Below are positions 16,051 to 25,454 of a stretch of 64,000 bases of DNA, in pieces. Each line of letters starts with the position of its first letter. The first letter of the stretch is position 1. Under the pieces are notes generated by a model, which saw nothing but the letters and a program-made list of their open reading frames with translations, had not been told where the DNA came from and did not search any database. Source of the stretch: Candidatus Sulfotelmatobacter sp. (GTDB taxonomy: Bacteria > Vulcanimicrobiota > Vulcanimicrobiia > Vulcanimicrobiales > Vulcanimicrobiaceae); NCBI GenBank assembly GCA_035504415.1, contig DATJRY010000017.1:248001-312000 (forward strand), read 5' to 3'. The position numbers were made by a program, and so were the translations under genes.

Positions 16051-18083
16051 TGGTCCGCGGCGACCGCCGCCTCGGGCAAGTTGTTCGGATCGAGCAGCGT
16101 CGAGGTGTTCGGCTGTCCGGGCTCCAGCAAGCCCAGGACCTCGAAGTTGCGCAGCGGCAAGACCTTGCCTTTGACGAAGACCGGCGTGAGCTCGTTGACG
16201 ATGAAGCGGTCTTTGACTTCTTCGTAGGTCGACTCGCTGATGATCGTCTGGCCGCCTTTGGCGACGTTGTACAGACGGGCGGCGGTGTTGACGTTGTCGC
16301 CGATGACGGTGTAGTTCAGGCGATCGCTGGAGCCCAGATTGCCCATCACGACCTCGCCGGTGTTCAGTCCCATCCCGACGGTGAACACCTGACGTCCCTG
16401 GGCCGCCCACTCCGTCATCATCTCGAGGATGCGCTGCTGCTGGTCCCAGGCGTTGCGCACGGCGTTGTAGGCGTCGTCGGGCCCCGGATTGGGCGCCGAG
16501 AACACGGCCATCAAGCAGTCGCCGATGAACTTGTCGACGTAGCCGCCGTATTGGAACACGATCCGGCACATCTCTTCGAAGTACTCGTTGAGCTGGCCGT
16601 AGATCTGTTCCGGCGTCATCTTCTCGGACATGGCGGTGAAGCCGCGGATGTCGGAGTAGAAGATCGTCACCTTGACGCGCTTGCCGGAGAGGTCGAGCGC
16701 CTTGAGCGGGTCGTCGTGCGAGAGCATCTGGTCGACCAGCGCGGGCGAGACGTGCTTGCCGAACATCTCGCGGATGACGCGTTTGTCGGCGCCTTCGGTG
16801 ATGGTCCGGTAGAGCGCCACGAACAGCGCCGCCAGCACGATCCCGAGGTCGACGTGGATGAGGTCGATCCAGTGCAGCGTCGCTCCGAACAGCCAGATCG
16901 CGAACAGCGAGTAGAGCACCACGATGCCCAGCGCGACCGCGACGCCGACCGTCGCGCGCAGCTGCGTGACGGCGAAGCCGACCAGCAGCGGCAGCGCGAC
17001 GATCAGCGCGATGTCGATCCACGGCGGAACGCGCGTGATGTAGTAGTGCCGCATCAGCTGGTCCATCAGCCGCAGGTTCGAGAAGACGCCCGGGTAGCGG
17101 CCGTTGGGGGTGACGATGTAGTCGCCCAGCGCCTGCGCGGTCGCCCCGACCACGATGACGTCGCCGCCGGCGAACGCCTTGAGCGTCGCGAGATCCATCT
17201 TGAGCAGATCGACGAACGAGATCGACTGGAAGAACGCCGCCGTCTCGTCGACGGAGCCGGCACGCGTCGTCGGGCCGCCCGCGCCGCTGTTGCCGATGTC
17301 GACGAACTCGTGCGTCTTGAACGGCAGCATCAGCAGCTCGCCCTCGCCGTCGAGCGGGACGGTGACGCCGCCGAAACGCGCGTGCCAGGCGTCGATCGGG
17401 ACGATGCGATCGCCCGAATACCGTTCGACCGTCGCGCCGGCCAGCGACGGATAGTCGGTGTGCGCGCCGGTCGGGCTGGTCGCCGTCACCACCAGCGGCT
17501 GGCCGACGAGCCAGCCGCCGGGGTTGTCGACGGTCGTCGAACCGAGCTGCGCGGCCGCCGCCGCCAACACCGGCGGGGGCTTCTCGGCTTCGACCAAGAT
17601 CCCGCCGGTGGTGACGCCCAGCGCGAGGGCGAGCACCGACGGCTGCACGCGCATCCCGGCGGCGAACGCCGCGTCCTGCGCCGGGTCGTGCGTCGGCTCG
17701 AAGAACGCCGCGTCGAACGTGACGACCTTCGCGCCCGCCGCGTGCAGGCGGCGCAGCAGGACGCCGTAGACGCGGCGGTCCCACGGGAATTGACCTAGGC
17801 CCGGATTCTTCGGATCGGTCGGCGGGTTGAGCGACGGTTCGTCGATCGCGACCAGCCGCAGGTGCTCGTTCTCGGTGTCGCGGTCGGGGAAGTGGAACAG
17901 GTTGGCCAGCCACGGATGGTCGTCGACCCAGAACTTGCCGTCGTTGACGGCGACGAAGTCGCCGACGCTGTTGGCGTTCGCCAACACGTTGCGCGGTAAG
18001 AGGAAGAGGACCAGGCTGATCCCGACCGCGATCAAGGAGAGGACGAGTGCGACACCGAGGACCCGAAGCCGTCGAATGCGCAT
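16047..18083 (-). CDS. CHASE2-domain adenylate cyclase
   Basis: A 678-aa membrane signalling enzyme: an N-terminal transmembrane helix, a large extracytoplasmic CHASE2 sensor domain (about 60-330) with FPWDRRVYGVLL and DVIVVGATAQALGDY, three transmembrane helices (about 345-425), and a class III cyclase domain (about 455-640). The cyclase keeps the metal Asp in FYSDIRGFT, the substrate-determining Lys in YVDKFIGD, and YTVIGDNVNTAARL, which points to ATP rather than GTP as substrate. It should make cAMP in response to an unknown external signal. AAGGAG stands six bases before the ATG. It is followed by the TauE gene with overlap. Confidence 0.88.
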   Translation of the reverse strand: MRIRRLRVLGVALVLSLIAVGISLVLFLLPRNVLANANSVGDFVAVNDGKFWVDDHPWLANLFHFPDRDTENEHLRLVAIDEPSLNPPTDPKNPGLGQFPWDRRVYGVLLRRLHAAGAKVVTFDAAFFEPTHDPAQDAAFAAGMRVQPSVLALALGVTTGGILVEAEKPPPVLAAAAAQLGSTTVDNPGGWLVGQPLVVTATSPTGAHTDYPSLAGATVERYSGDRIVPIDAWHARFGGVTVPLDGEGELLMLPFKTHEFVDIGNSGAGGPTTRAGSVDETAAFFQSISFVDLLKMDLATLKAFAGGDVIVVGATAQALGDYIVTPNGRYPGVFSNLRLMDQLMRHYYITRVPPWIDIALIVALPLLVGFAVTQLRATVGVAVALGIVVLYSLFAIWLFGATLHWIDLIHVDLGIVLAALFVALYRTITEGADKRVIREMFGKHVSPALVDQMLSHDDPLKALDLSGKRVKVTIFYSDIRGFTAMSEKMTPEQIYGQLNEYFEEMCRIVFQYGGYVDKFIGDCLMAVFSAPNPGPDDAYNAVRNAWDQQQRILEMMTEWAAQGRQVFTVGMGLNTGEVVMGNLGSSDRLNYTVIGDNVNTAARLYNVAKGGQTIISESTYEEVKDRFIVNELTPVFVKGKVLPLRNFEVLGLLEPGQPNTSTLLDPNNLPEAAVAADH

Positions 18084-18104
18084 CGTCCGCTCCTTCCGTT
18101 CGTG

Positions 18105-18668
18105 CTAGCTCTGGACGCGCCCGATGTAACGCCGGTCCCGCGTGTCGATGCGGATCACGTCGCCCGGATTGACGAACAGCGGGACCTGCACGGTCGCGCC
18201 GGTCTCGAGCTTCGCCGGCTTGGTGGTACCGGTGGCGGTGTCGCCTTTGAAGCCGGGGTCCGTTTCCTCGACGCGCAGCTCGACGTGCGCCGGCAGCCCG
18301 GCGCCGATCGGCGTGCCGTCATGGAACTGCACGTCGATCTTCATCCCGTCCTTGAGGAAGTCGGCCGGATCGCCGATCAGGTCGCGATCCAGCGTGAAGT
18401 TCTCGTACGTCTCGTTGTCCATGAAGTGGTAGCCGTCGGCGTCGTTGTAGAGCATCTGCATCTCACGGTTGTCGACGGTGGCGCGCTCGAGCTTCTCACC
18501 GGCGCGGAACGTGCGCTCGACGGTCGCCCCGGTCTTGACGTTTTTGAGCCGGGTGCGGACGAACGCGGAGCCCTTGCCGGGCTTGACGTGCAGGAACTCG
18601 ATGACGGTCCATAACTGCCCGTCGATGACGATCGTGACGCCGTTTCTGAAGTCGTTGGACGAGATCAT
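18105..18668 (-). CDS. efp: Translation elongation factor P
   Basis: A 187-aa EF-P with KOW-like domain I (1-64) carrying the modified-lysine loop HVKPGKGSAF, and OB domains II and III ending in GDVIRIDTRDRRYIGRVQ. It relieves ribosomes stalled at polyproline stretches. Length is normal. The ATG at 18668 overlaps the plsY stop by 4 bases (ATGA), so efp is the last gene of a der-plsY-efp unit. No genes for the EpmA/EpmB or EarP modification routes are seen in the window. Confidence 0.96.
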   Translation of the reverse strand: MISSNDFRNGVTIVIDGQLWTVIEFLHVKPGKGSAFVRTRLKNVKTGATVERTFRAGEKLERATVDNREMQMLYNDADGYHFMDNETYENFTLDRDLIGDPADFLKDGMKIDVQFHDGTPIGAGLPAHVELRVEETDPGFKGDTATGTTKPAKLETGATVQVPLFVNPGDVIRIDTRDRRYIGRVQS

Positions 18669-19270
18669 GTCCTGTTCGCTTTCAGCAGCGAGAGGCGGTT
18701 TTCCGTCCCGCGCCGCAAGCGGTCGAGGTTTTCGCGGTGCCGGGCGATGATGAAGAGCGCCGAAACGACCCCGTAGACGACGCCGGTCCAGCCGAGCCCC
18801 AGCCACAGGACCGCGCCCATCGCGACGGCGGCCAGCATCGAACCGACGGAGGAATACCCTGTCGTCAGGACCACCGCGACCCAGATCGCCGCGAACGCCA
18901 GTCCGGCCGGCCACCACAGCGCGAATAGCACGCCGAAATAGGTCGCGACGCCCTTGCCGCCGCGAAAGCCGAGAAACGGCGAGTAGCAATGCCCGAGCGT
19001 CGCCGCGAAGCCGGCCGACGCCGCCGCGATCGGTCCGCCCAGCGCGTACGCGGCCAGCGTCGGCGCGAAGCCTTTGAGGGCGTCGAGTGCCAGCACGGCG
19101 ATCGCGCCGCGCCGTCCGAGCGTGCGCAGCGCGTTCGCCGCGCCGATGTTGCCGCTGCCTCGGCTGCGGATGTCGGTACCGTAGAACGCGCGCGAGACGA
19201 GCACGCCGAACGGGATCGCGCCGACCACGAACGCGACGACGACCGCGGCGGCGTCGACGAGCGGATTCAT
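18665..19270 (-). CDS. plsY: Acyl-phosphate glycerol-3-phosphate acyltransferase
   Basis: A 201-aa inner-membrane protein with five or more hydrophobic helices. It has the three PlsY motifs: SGNIGAANALRTLG (including the conserved Ser-Gly-Asn), GHCYSPFLGFRGGKGVAT, and the late ARHREN region. It transfers the acyl group from acyl-phosphate to glycerol-3-phosphate, the first step of phospholipid synthesis in PlsX/PlsY organisms. It overlaps der and efp by 4 bases on either side. The der-plsY arrangement is common in bacteria. Confidence 0.95.
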   Translation of the reverse strand: MNPLVDAAAVVVAFVVGAIPFGVLVSRAFYGTDIRSRGSGNIGAANALRTLGRRGAIAVLALDALKGFAPTLAAYALGGPIAAASAGFAATLGHCYSPFLGFRGGKGVATYFGVLFALWWPAGLAFAAIWVAVVLTTGYSSVGSMLAAVAMGAVLWLGLGWTGVVYGVVSALFIIARHRENLDRLRRGTENRLSLLKANRT

Positions 19271-20658
19271 TCGGTCGCGTCTCCCTCGCGGCGGCTGCGG
19301 AACTCGAGCGTCAGCGGGACGCCCTCGAAATCGAACTCCGCGCGCAGGGTGTTCTCGATGAACCGGCGGTAGCTGCTCGGCACCAGGTCCGGATCGTTGA
19401 CGTGGAAGAGGAACAGCGGCGGGTGCGTCTGCGGCTGCGCGCAGTAGAGGATCTTGAGTGCCTTGTCGGAGTGGATCGGCGGCGGGTGCGCGAGCACCGC
19501 GTCGCGCACGACGGCGTTGAGCTTGGCGGTCGGGATGCGGCGGTCGAGGTTGACGGCGACCTTCTCGACGATCGGCATCAAGCTCTGCAAGCGGCGTTTG
19601 GTCTTGGCCGAGAGGAACGTCACCGGCGCGAACGACGCGAACGGCATCTGCGCGTGGATCTCGTTGGCCAGCTCGTTCTGACTGTACTCGCCCAGCTCGC
19701 GCACCAAGTCGTACTTGTTGCCGACGATGATCAGGGCCTTGCGCTCTTCGAGCGCGATCCCGGCCAAGCGCCGGTCCTGATTGGTGGGGCCTTTGAGCGC
19801 GTCGATCAGCAGCACCGCGACGTCGCAGCGAGCCAGCGCGCGCAGCGAGCGCAGCGAGGAGTAGTACTCGATCGAGCCGTGCTTGGTCGCGGTGCGCCGC
19901 ACGCCGGCGGTGTCGATCAAACGGAAGTTGCGACCCTTCCAGCGGAAGAGCGTGTCGATCGCGTCGCGCGTGGTGCCCGGAACGTCGGAGACGATCGTGC
20001 GCTCTTCGTCGAGCAGCGCGTTGAGCAGCGAGGACTTGCCGACGTTGGGTTGGCCGACCAGCGCGATCGCCAGTTCCGTCTCTTCGAGCGCGGTCGGGTC
20101 TTCGGGCGGTAAGCGTTCGACGATCGCGTCGAGCAGATCGCCGGTGCCTTCGCCGTGGATGGCCGAGACCGCGTACGGTTCGCCGAAGCCCAAGCCGCTG
20201 AACTCGGCGTGCACCGAGGCCAACGCCTTGGGCGACTCGACCTTGTTCGCAACCAGCAGCACCGGCTTGCGCGTGCGCCGCAAGATGTCGGCGACGTCGC
20301 GGTCGACGCCCATCAGCCCGTCGATCGCGTCGACGACGAACACGATGACGTCGGCGTCGTTGGCGGCCGACTCCGCTTGCGCGCGCGTGCCCAGCGCGAT
20401 CTGGTCGCCGGGCTCGATCTCGGTCTCGATGCCGCCGGTGTCGACCAGCGTGAAGGTGCGCCCGCGCCACTCGGCCAGCGCGTACAGCCGGTCGCGAGTC
20501 ACGCCGGGCGTGTCCTCGACGATCGCCAGCCGCTGGCCGACCAGACGGTTGAAGAGGGCGCTCTTCCCCACGTTGGGGCGGCCGACGACCGCGACCGTTG
20601 CCGGGCGCACACGTAGGGTTGATGCGAGGGCTTCGGCCATGACCGCCCAAGCTTCCAT
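19267..20658 (-). CDS. der: Ribosome-associated GTPase Der (EngA)
   Basis: A 463-aa protein with two tandem G domains, each with its own P-loop (GRPNVGKS near residue 25 and GQPNVGKS near 200), DTGG/DTAG switch regions, and NKVE/NKYD specificity motifs. A C-terminal KH-like domain ends in FRSRREGD. It acts in 50S subunit assembly. The ATG at 20658 is preferred over one at 20640 because GGAG stands seven bases before it. The 5' end overlaps that of the divergent PEGA gene, so their promoters lie inside each other's reading frames. Confidence 0.95.
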   Translation of the reverse strand: MEAWAVMAEALASTLRVRPATVAVVGRPNVGKSALFNRLVGQRLAIVEDTPGVTRDRLYALAEWRGRTFTLVDTGGIETEIEPGDQIALGTRAQAESAANDADVIVFVVDAIDGLMGVDRDVADILRRTRKPVLLVANKVESPKALASVHAEFSGLGFGEPYAVSAIHGEGTGDLLDAIVERLPPEDPTALEETELAIALVGQPNVGKSSLLNALLDEERTIVSDVPGTTRDAIDTLFRWKGRNFRLIDTAGVRRTATKHGSIEYYSSLRSLRALARCDVAVLLIDALKGPTNQDRRLAGIALEERKALIIVGNKYDLVRELGEYSQNELANEIHAQMPFASFAPVTFLSAKTKRRLQSLMPIVEKVAVNLDRRIPTAKLNAVVRDAVLAHPPPIHSDKALKILYCAQPQTHPPLFLFHVNDPDLVPSSYRRFIENTLRAEFDFEGVPLTLEFRSRREGDATE

Positions 20659-21388
20659 CGATATGCTCCGTCGCCTCGCGGTCTTGGCCGCGTGCGTCGT
20701 CTTTCTCGGGGCGGTACCGACCGGCTCCCTCTACGTGACGACGCTGCCCAGCGGCGCCGACGTGTGGGTCGACAGCACCTACGTGGGCCGCAGCCCGGTC
20801 GTCCTGGACGCGCTGGCGAGCGGTCACCATGCCGTCGGCCTGGCCAAGTCGGGCTGGACGACCGAGCAGCTCGACGTCTCGATCGTGAGCGGGCAGACCA
20901 CCCTGAGCTCGACCCGGCTGCGGCAGACCGGCGGCCTGCGGCCGGCCGGCGGCAGCATCGTCCTGCACGGGGACACCGGCGACGAGGTCCGCTTGGACGG
21001 TCAGGTCGTCCATCCGGGCAAGGGCGGCAGCTATCCGGCCAGCGCGGGCACCCACGAGCTGGTCGTCCGGTCGGCGAACGCCAAGATGACCCGCAGCGTC
21101 ACGGTCTGGCCGGACACCCGCACCGAGGTCGTGCTCGTCCCCGACGTTCCCCCGCCGCGGCCGACCGTCGTCGCCCCGGCCGACGACTACCTGCCGCGCG
21201 ACGCCGTCGAGGTCGACGGCGACAAGATCGTCGTACGCTACGGCGGCCACGAAGCGGTCGGCCGGCTCGGTCTGACCACCTATCGGGTCGACGGGCGCAC
21301 GGTCGACTACGATACCGCCCCGACCCTGATCGGCACCCGGCTCTACCTCCCGCTCGAGCTGCTGACCCTGTTCACCGGGTCGCGCTGA
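20639..21388 (+). CDS. Secreted PEGA-domain protein with copper-amine-oxidase-N-like tail
   Basis: A 249-aa exported protein (241 aa if the ATG at 20663 is used). A signal peptide is followed by a PEGA domain (about 35-85: LYVTTLPSGADVWVDSTYVG) and a second, weaker PEGA-like unit (about 110-150). After a proline-rich linker comes a C-terminal segment, YRVDGRTVDYDTAPTLIG then LYLPLELL, that resembles the short Cu_amine_oxidN1 repeat found in cell-surface proteins. Probably a surface or periplasmic protein; partner unknown. It runs into miaB after 47 bases on the same strand. Confidence 0.7.
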   Translation: MTAQASIDMLRRLAVLAACVVFLGAVPTGSLYVTTLPSGADVWVDSTYVGRSPVVLDALASGHHAVGLAKSGWTTEQLDVSIVSGQTTLSSTRLRQTGGLRPAGGSIVLHGDTGDEVRLDGQVVHPGKGGSYPASAGTHELVVRSANAKMTRSVTVWPDTRTEVVLVPDVPPPRPTVVAPADDYLPRDAVEVDGDKIVVRYGGHEAVGRLGLTTYRVDGRTVDYDTAPTLIGTRLYLPLELLTLFTGSR

Positions 21389-21435
21389 CGCCGCCCGGCG
21401 GCAAACCGCCCCTGCTCGTCGAATGGTCGCCGGCG

Positions 21436-22848
21436 GTGCCGCAGATCTACATTGAAACCCACGGCTGTCAGATGAACGAGGCCGACTCGCAAGAGGTGGC
21501 GCGTCGCGCGCTGGCCGCCGGCTTCACCCTGGCCGAGCGTCCCGAAGACGCCTCGGTGCTGATCCTGAACACCTGCACCGTGCGCGACAACGCCGAGCAG
21601 CGCGCCTACGGCCGGATCGGCCACTGGAAGGCGGTCAAGGACGCCGACCCGTCGGTCAAGGTCGTCGTGACCGGGTGTCTGGCCGAACAGGACCGCGACC
21701 GCATGCGGAAGATCGCGCCGCACGTCGACGGCGTCTTCGGCACGCGCGAGCTGGGCGCGCTCGGCGACGCGCTCGGCGCCTGGCGCGCCGACTACCCCGA
21801 CGACGACGCCTACCTCCCCGAGCGCGAGATCGAGACCATCATCGGCGGCGCGGGCGAAGGCATCCCCGGCGCCTACGACCACCTGCGCGGCTTCGTCAAC
21901 GTGCAGCGCGGCTGCTCGTACTACTGCACGTTCTGCATCGTGCCGCACGTGCGCGGGCGCTTCGACCACCGCCCGATGGGCGAGATCCTGACCGAGGTGC
22001 GCGCGAAGACGGCGCAAGGCGCGCGCGAGATCACGCTGGTCGGCCAAACCGTCAACGCGTACAAGGAGCCCGCGACCGGCGCGGACTTCGCCGACTTGCT
22101 CGAAGCGGTGTGCGCGCTCGACGCCGTCGAGCGGGTGACGTTCGTCTCCTCGCATCCCAAGGACATGACCGAGAAGCTCGGCCGCGTCTGCGCGACGCTG
22201 CCGAAGATGAACCCGCGCTTCCACCTCGCGCTGCAGTCCGGCTCGAACCCGATGCTGCGGCGGATGAACCGCAAGTACACGATCGAGGAGTTCCTCGACC
22301 GAATCGGGACGTTCCGCACGCACAACCCGGACTGGGCGATCACGACCGACCTGATCGTCGGCTTCCCCGGCGAGACGGAAGAGGACTTCCAGCGCACGCT
22401 CGACGTCTGCGCGACCGGCGTGTTCGCGCAGGCGTACATGTTCGTGTACTCGCCGCGGCGCGGGACGCCGGCCGCCGTCTGGCACGCCAAGGAGCCGGTC
22501 GCGCCGGCCGTGGCGCAAGATCGCTTCAAGCGGCTGGTCGCGGTTCAGGACGCGGCGGTCGTCGCATACCACCAGCGCAAGGTCGGCTCGACCGTGCGCG
22601 CGCTGATCCACGGCGTCTCGCGCAAAGACCCGGCCAAGCTGAGTGCCAAGACGATCGACAACGTGACGGTCAACTTCCCGATGGTCGAAGCGCGGCCCGA
22701 TCCCGCGCACCCATGGGTCGACGTGCAGATCGAGAGCGCGTCGGTGTGGGGCGTGCGCGGTACCTGTGTCGGGCGCAGCGCGACGTACGAAGGCGGCGCG
22801 ACGCCGGTGGCGCGCCCGATTCTCGACCTGGTGGCGCTCGGCGCGTAG
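21436..22848 (+). CDS. miaB: tRNA-2-methylthio-N6-dimethylallyladenosine synthase MiaB
   Basis: A 470-aa radical SAM methylthiotransferase. The N-terminal UPF0004 domain has three cluster cysteines (in HGCQMNEADS, NTCTVRDN and VTGCLAEQ). The radical SAM CxxxCxxC is in GCSYYCTFC, and a C-terminal TRAM RNA-binding domain follows. It adds the 2-methylthio group to i6A37 of tRNAs, after MiaA, whose gene is at 29846. The start is the GTG at 21436, since no other standard start precedes the conserved IYIETHGC in frame. Confidence 0.95.
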   Translation: MPQIYIETHGCQMNEADSQEVARRALAAGFTLAERPEDASVLILNTCTVRDNAEQRAYGRIGHWKAVKDADPSVKVVVTGCLAEQDRDRMRKIAPHVDGVFGTRELGALGDALGAWRADYPDDDAYLPEREIETIIGGAGEGIPGAYDHLRGFVNVQRGCSYYCTFCIVPHVRGRFDHRPMGEILTEVRAKTAQGAREITLVGQTVNAYKEPATGADFADLLEAVCALDAVERVTFVSSHPKDMTEKLGRVCATLPKMNPRFHLALQSGSNPMLRRMNRKYTIEEFLDRIGTFRTHNPDWAITTDLIVGFPGETEEDFQRTLDVCATGVFAQAYMFVYSPRRGTPAAVWHAKEPVAPAVAQDRFKRLVAVQDAAVVAYHQRKVGSTVRALIHGVSRKDPAKLSAKTIDNVTVNFPMVEARPDPAHPWVDVQIESASVWGVRGTCVGRSATYEGGATPVARPILDLVALGA

Positions 22849-22932
22849 CGCCGCGCGCGCGGTTGTCCACCTTCTCCACAGGGATGCACAGGCAGGCGGC
22901 GGGAACGTGACGTCGATGCGATCCGGGGTCGG

Positions 22933-25431
22933 ATGACCACGACCACCACCTGGTCGCCGATGCTCGAGCAGTATTTCGGGATGAAGTCACGCTATCCCGA
23001 AGCGATTCTGCTCTCGCGCGTCGGCGACTTCTACGAGGCCTACGGTGACGACGCCGAGACGATCGCTCGCGCGCTCGCCATCGCCCTCACCTCGAAAGAA
23101 GCCGGCGGCGGCCGGCGGATCGCGATGGCCGGCGTGCCGCACCACGCGCTCGACGGGTACCTCTCGAAGCTGGTCGCGCAGCGGCGCGTCGTCGCGCTCG
23201 CCGAGCAGCTCGAGGCACCGATCCCCAACAAGCTGGTGCGTCGCGACGTCGTGCGCGTCGTCACGCCCGGGACGCTGCTCGAAGAGCACATCCTCGACCG
23301 CTCGCAGCACAACTATCTGGCCGCGTTGACCGCCGCCGAGGACGTCGTCGCGCTGGCGCACGCCGACATCTCGACCGGTCACGTCGCCGCGACCGCGTTC
23401 GAGGGCGAGACGGCGCTCGAGGACGCGCTGGCCGAGGTCGCGCGGCTCGATCCGGCCGAGCTGGTCGCCGACGTCGCGCCCAACGTGCGCGCCGCGCTCG
23501 ACGCCGCGCTCGACGTCTCACGCACGCGCGTCGCGGCGCCGGTGCTGACGGCGGTCGACGTGCGCACGCGCGAGCACGTCGACGGCTTTTCGCTCGACGC
23601 CTCGCTGGCGATGCACCGCGCGCTCGACGCGCTCGGCGCGTTCGTCCGTCGCGTGGCGGTCCAACACGTCGGCAGCAGCGCGCTGCGCGAGCCGGCCTTC
23701 TACCGGCAGGCCACCTTCCTGGCGCTGGACCCGAACACGCGTAAGCACCTCGAGCTGACCAAAGCGCTGGGCGCGAACCCCAAAGCGACGCTGCTGGCGA
23801 CCGTCGACCGGACGCGAACGGCGATGGGCTCGCGTATGCTCGGCCGCTGGCTGCTCGCGCCGCTCGTGTCGGCGCCCGCGATCGCCGCGCGCGCGGATAG
23901 CGTCGAGGCGATGGTCGGCGATGCCGCGCGCCGGCTGGCCCTGCAAGACGTGCTGCACGGCTGCTTCGACCTGGAGCGGATCGCGCAGAAGATTCGCTTT
24001 CGGCGCGCGCTGCCGCGCGACTTGGCCTCGCTGCGCCGGACGCTGGCGCTGCTCGACCCGATCGGCGACGCGCTGCGCGAGCCGAGCCTGCCGGTCGGGC
24101 TGCACGCGCTGGCGGCGCGGATCGGCGACTTCGACCTAATGCGCGACGACCTGGCCGCGTCGCTCGTCGACGAGCCGCCGGCGACGTTGGCCGACGGCGG
24201 CGTCATCCGCCCCGAGCGTGACCCCGAGCTGGCCGAGTGCGTCGCGCTGCGCGGTGACGCGCGCTCCCGCATCGCCGCGCTCGAAGAGCGCGAACGCGAG
24301 CGCAGCGGCATCAAGTCGCTCAAGGTCAAGTACGCGTCCGCCTTCGGCTACGCGATCGAAGTGCCGAAGGCGCAGACCGGCAACGTCCCCGCCGACTACA
24401 CGCGCAAGCAGACGCTGGCGAACGGGGAGCGGTACGTGACGCCGGAGCTGCGCGAGTTGGACGTCGCCATCGCCTCGGCCGAGTCGCGCCAGCTGCGGCA
24501 CGAGCAGGTGCTCTACGAGCAACTGGTCGAGCGGCTCGCGGAACGGGTCGACGACCTGCTGGCGACGGCGGACGCGCTGGCCGAGCTCGACGCCTACTGT
24601 TCGCTGGCGCAGGTCGCGGGCGAGCGCGGCTACGTGCGGCCCTCGTTCGTCGAGGAGAGCGTCGTCGATTTCGTCGACGGGCGCCATCCGGTGATGGAGG
24701 CGCTGCTCGGCTCGACCTTCGTCCCCAACGACCTGCACCTGGACGCCGAGCACGCGCGTTTCGTCCTGCTGACCGGACCCAACATGGGCGGCAAGTCGAC
24801 GTACTTGCGGCAGACGGGACTGTTGGTCGTGCTGGCGCAGATCGGGTCGTTCGTCCCCGCGCGCGCGGCCCGCCTGGGCATCGTCGACCGAATCTTCACG
24901 CGCATCGGCGCCGGGGACGATCTCGCCTCGGGGCAGTCGACGTTCTACGTCGAGATGGCCGAAGCGGCGACGATCTTGCGCCGCGCGACCGACCGCAGCT
25001 TGTTGCTGATCGACGAGATCGGTCGCGGGACGGGAACCGTCGACGGGCTGGCGATCGCGCAAGCGATCTGCGAGTACCTGCTCGAGCGCGAAGCCCGTGC
25101 GCCGTCCGCGCTGTTCGCGACGCACTTCCACGAGCTGTGCGCGCTGGCCGATCGTTGGCCGTTGGTGGCGAACTTCCACATCACCGCCGTCGAGAGCACC
25201 AAGGGCGGCGCGCCGGTGTTCTCGCATCGCGTGCTGCCGGGTTCGTCGTCGCGCTCGTTCGGTATCGAGGTCGCGCGGATGGCCGGTCTCCCGCCGGCCG
25301 TGGTCGCCCGCGCACGCGAGATTGCGGCCGTGCTCGAAGGCCGTCCGACGCTGGAAGTCGCCGCTCCGTTGCGGGGCAAACTCGCCAAGCCCGCCGTGAC
25401 CGAGCAGCCGCTCCTCTTCGATATCGATTGA
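22933..25431 (+). CDS. mutS: DNA mismatch repair protein MutS
   Basis: An 832-aa MutS1. The mismatch-reading Phe-x-Glu sits in GDFYEAYG near residue 35. The connector, lever and clamp domains follow, and the ATPase near residue 614 has TGPNMGGKSTYL, a DEIGRGT Walker B and FATHFHEL. Start ATG at 22933, 84 bases after miaB; the spacer contains no gene. MutL is encoded nearby at 27269, so this region supplies the core of methyl-independent mismatch repair; no MutH is seen. Confidence 0.97.
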   Translation: MTTTTTWSPMLEQYFGMKSRYPEAILLSRVGDFYEAYGDDAETIARALAIALTSKEAGGGRRIAMAGVPHHALDGYLSKLVAQRRVVALAEQLEAPIPNKLVRRDVVRVVTPGTLLEEHILDRSQHNYLAALTAAEDVVALAHADISTGHVAATAFEGETALEDALAEVARLDPAELVADVAPNVRAALDAALDVSRTRVAAPVLTAVDVRTREHVDGFSLDASLAMHRALDALGAFVRRVAVQHVGSSALREPAFYRQATFLALDPNTRKHLELTKALGANPKATLLATVDRTRTAMGSRMLGRWLLAPLVSAPAIAARADSVEAMVGDAARRLALQDVLHGCFDLERIAQKIRFRRALPRDLASLRRTLALLDPIGDALREPSLPVGLHALAARIGDFDLMRDDLAASLVDEPPATLADGGVIRPERDPELAECVALRGDARSRIAALEERERERSGIKSLKVKYASAFGYAIEVPKAQTGNVPADYTRKQTLANGERYVTPELRELDVAIASAESRQLRHEQVLYEQLVERLAERVDDLLATADALAELDAYCSLAQVAGERGYVRPSFVEESVVDFVDGRHPVMEALLGSTFVPNDLHLDAEHARFVLLTGPNMGGKSTYLRQTGLLVVLAQIGSFVPARAARLGIVDRIFTRIGAGDDLASGQSTFYVEMAEAATILRRATDRSLLLIDEIGRGTGTVDGLAIAQAICEYLLEREARAPSALFATHFHELCALADRWPLVANFHITAVESTKGGAPVFSHRVLPGSSSRSFGIEVARMAGLPPAVVARAREIAAVLEGRPTLEVAAPLRGKLAKPAVTEQPLLFDID

Positions 25432-25454
25432 CGCATCGCGGGTAGAACGCCGCG

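Noticed and set aside
22849-22932. TCCACA-like boxes between miaB and mutS (and near 34,200) as DnaA boxes of an origin
   Set aside because: Only one or two imperfect boxes, no AT-rich unwinding element and no dnaA or dnaN nearby.
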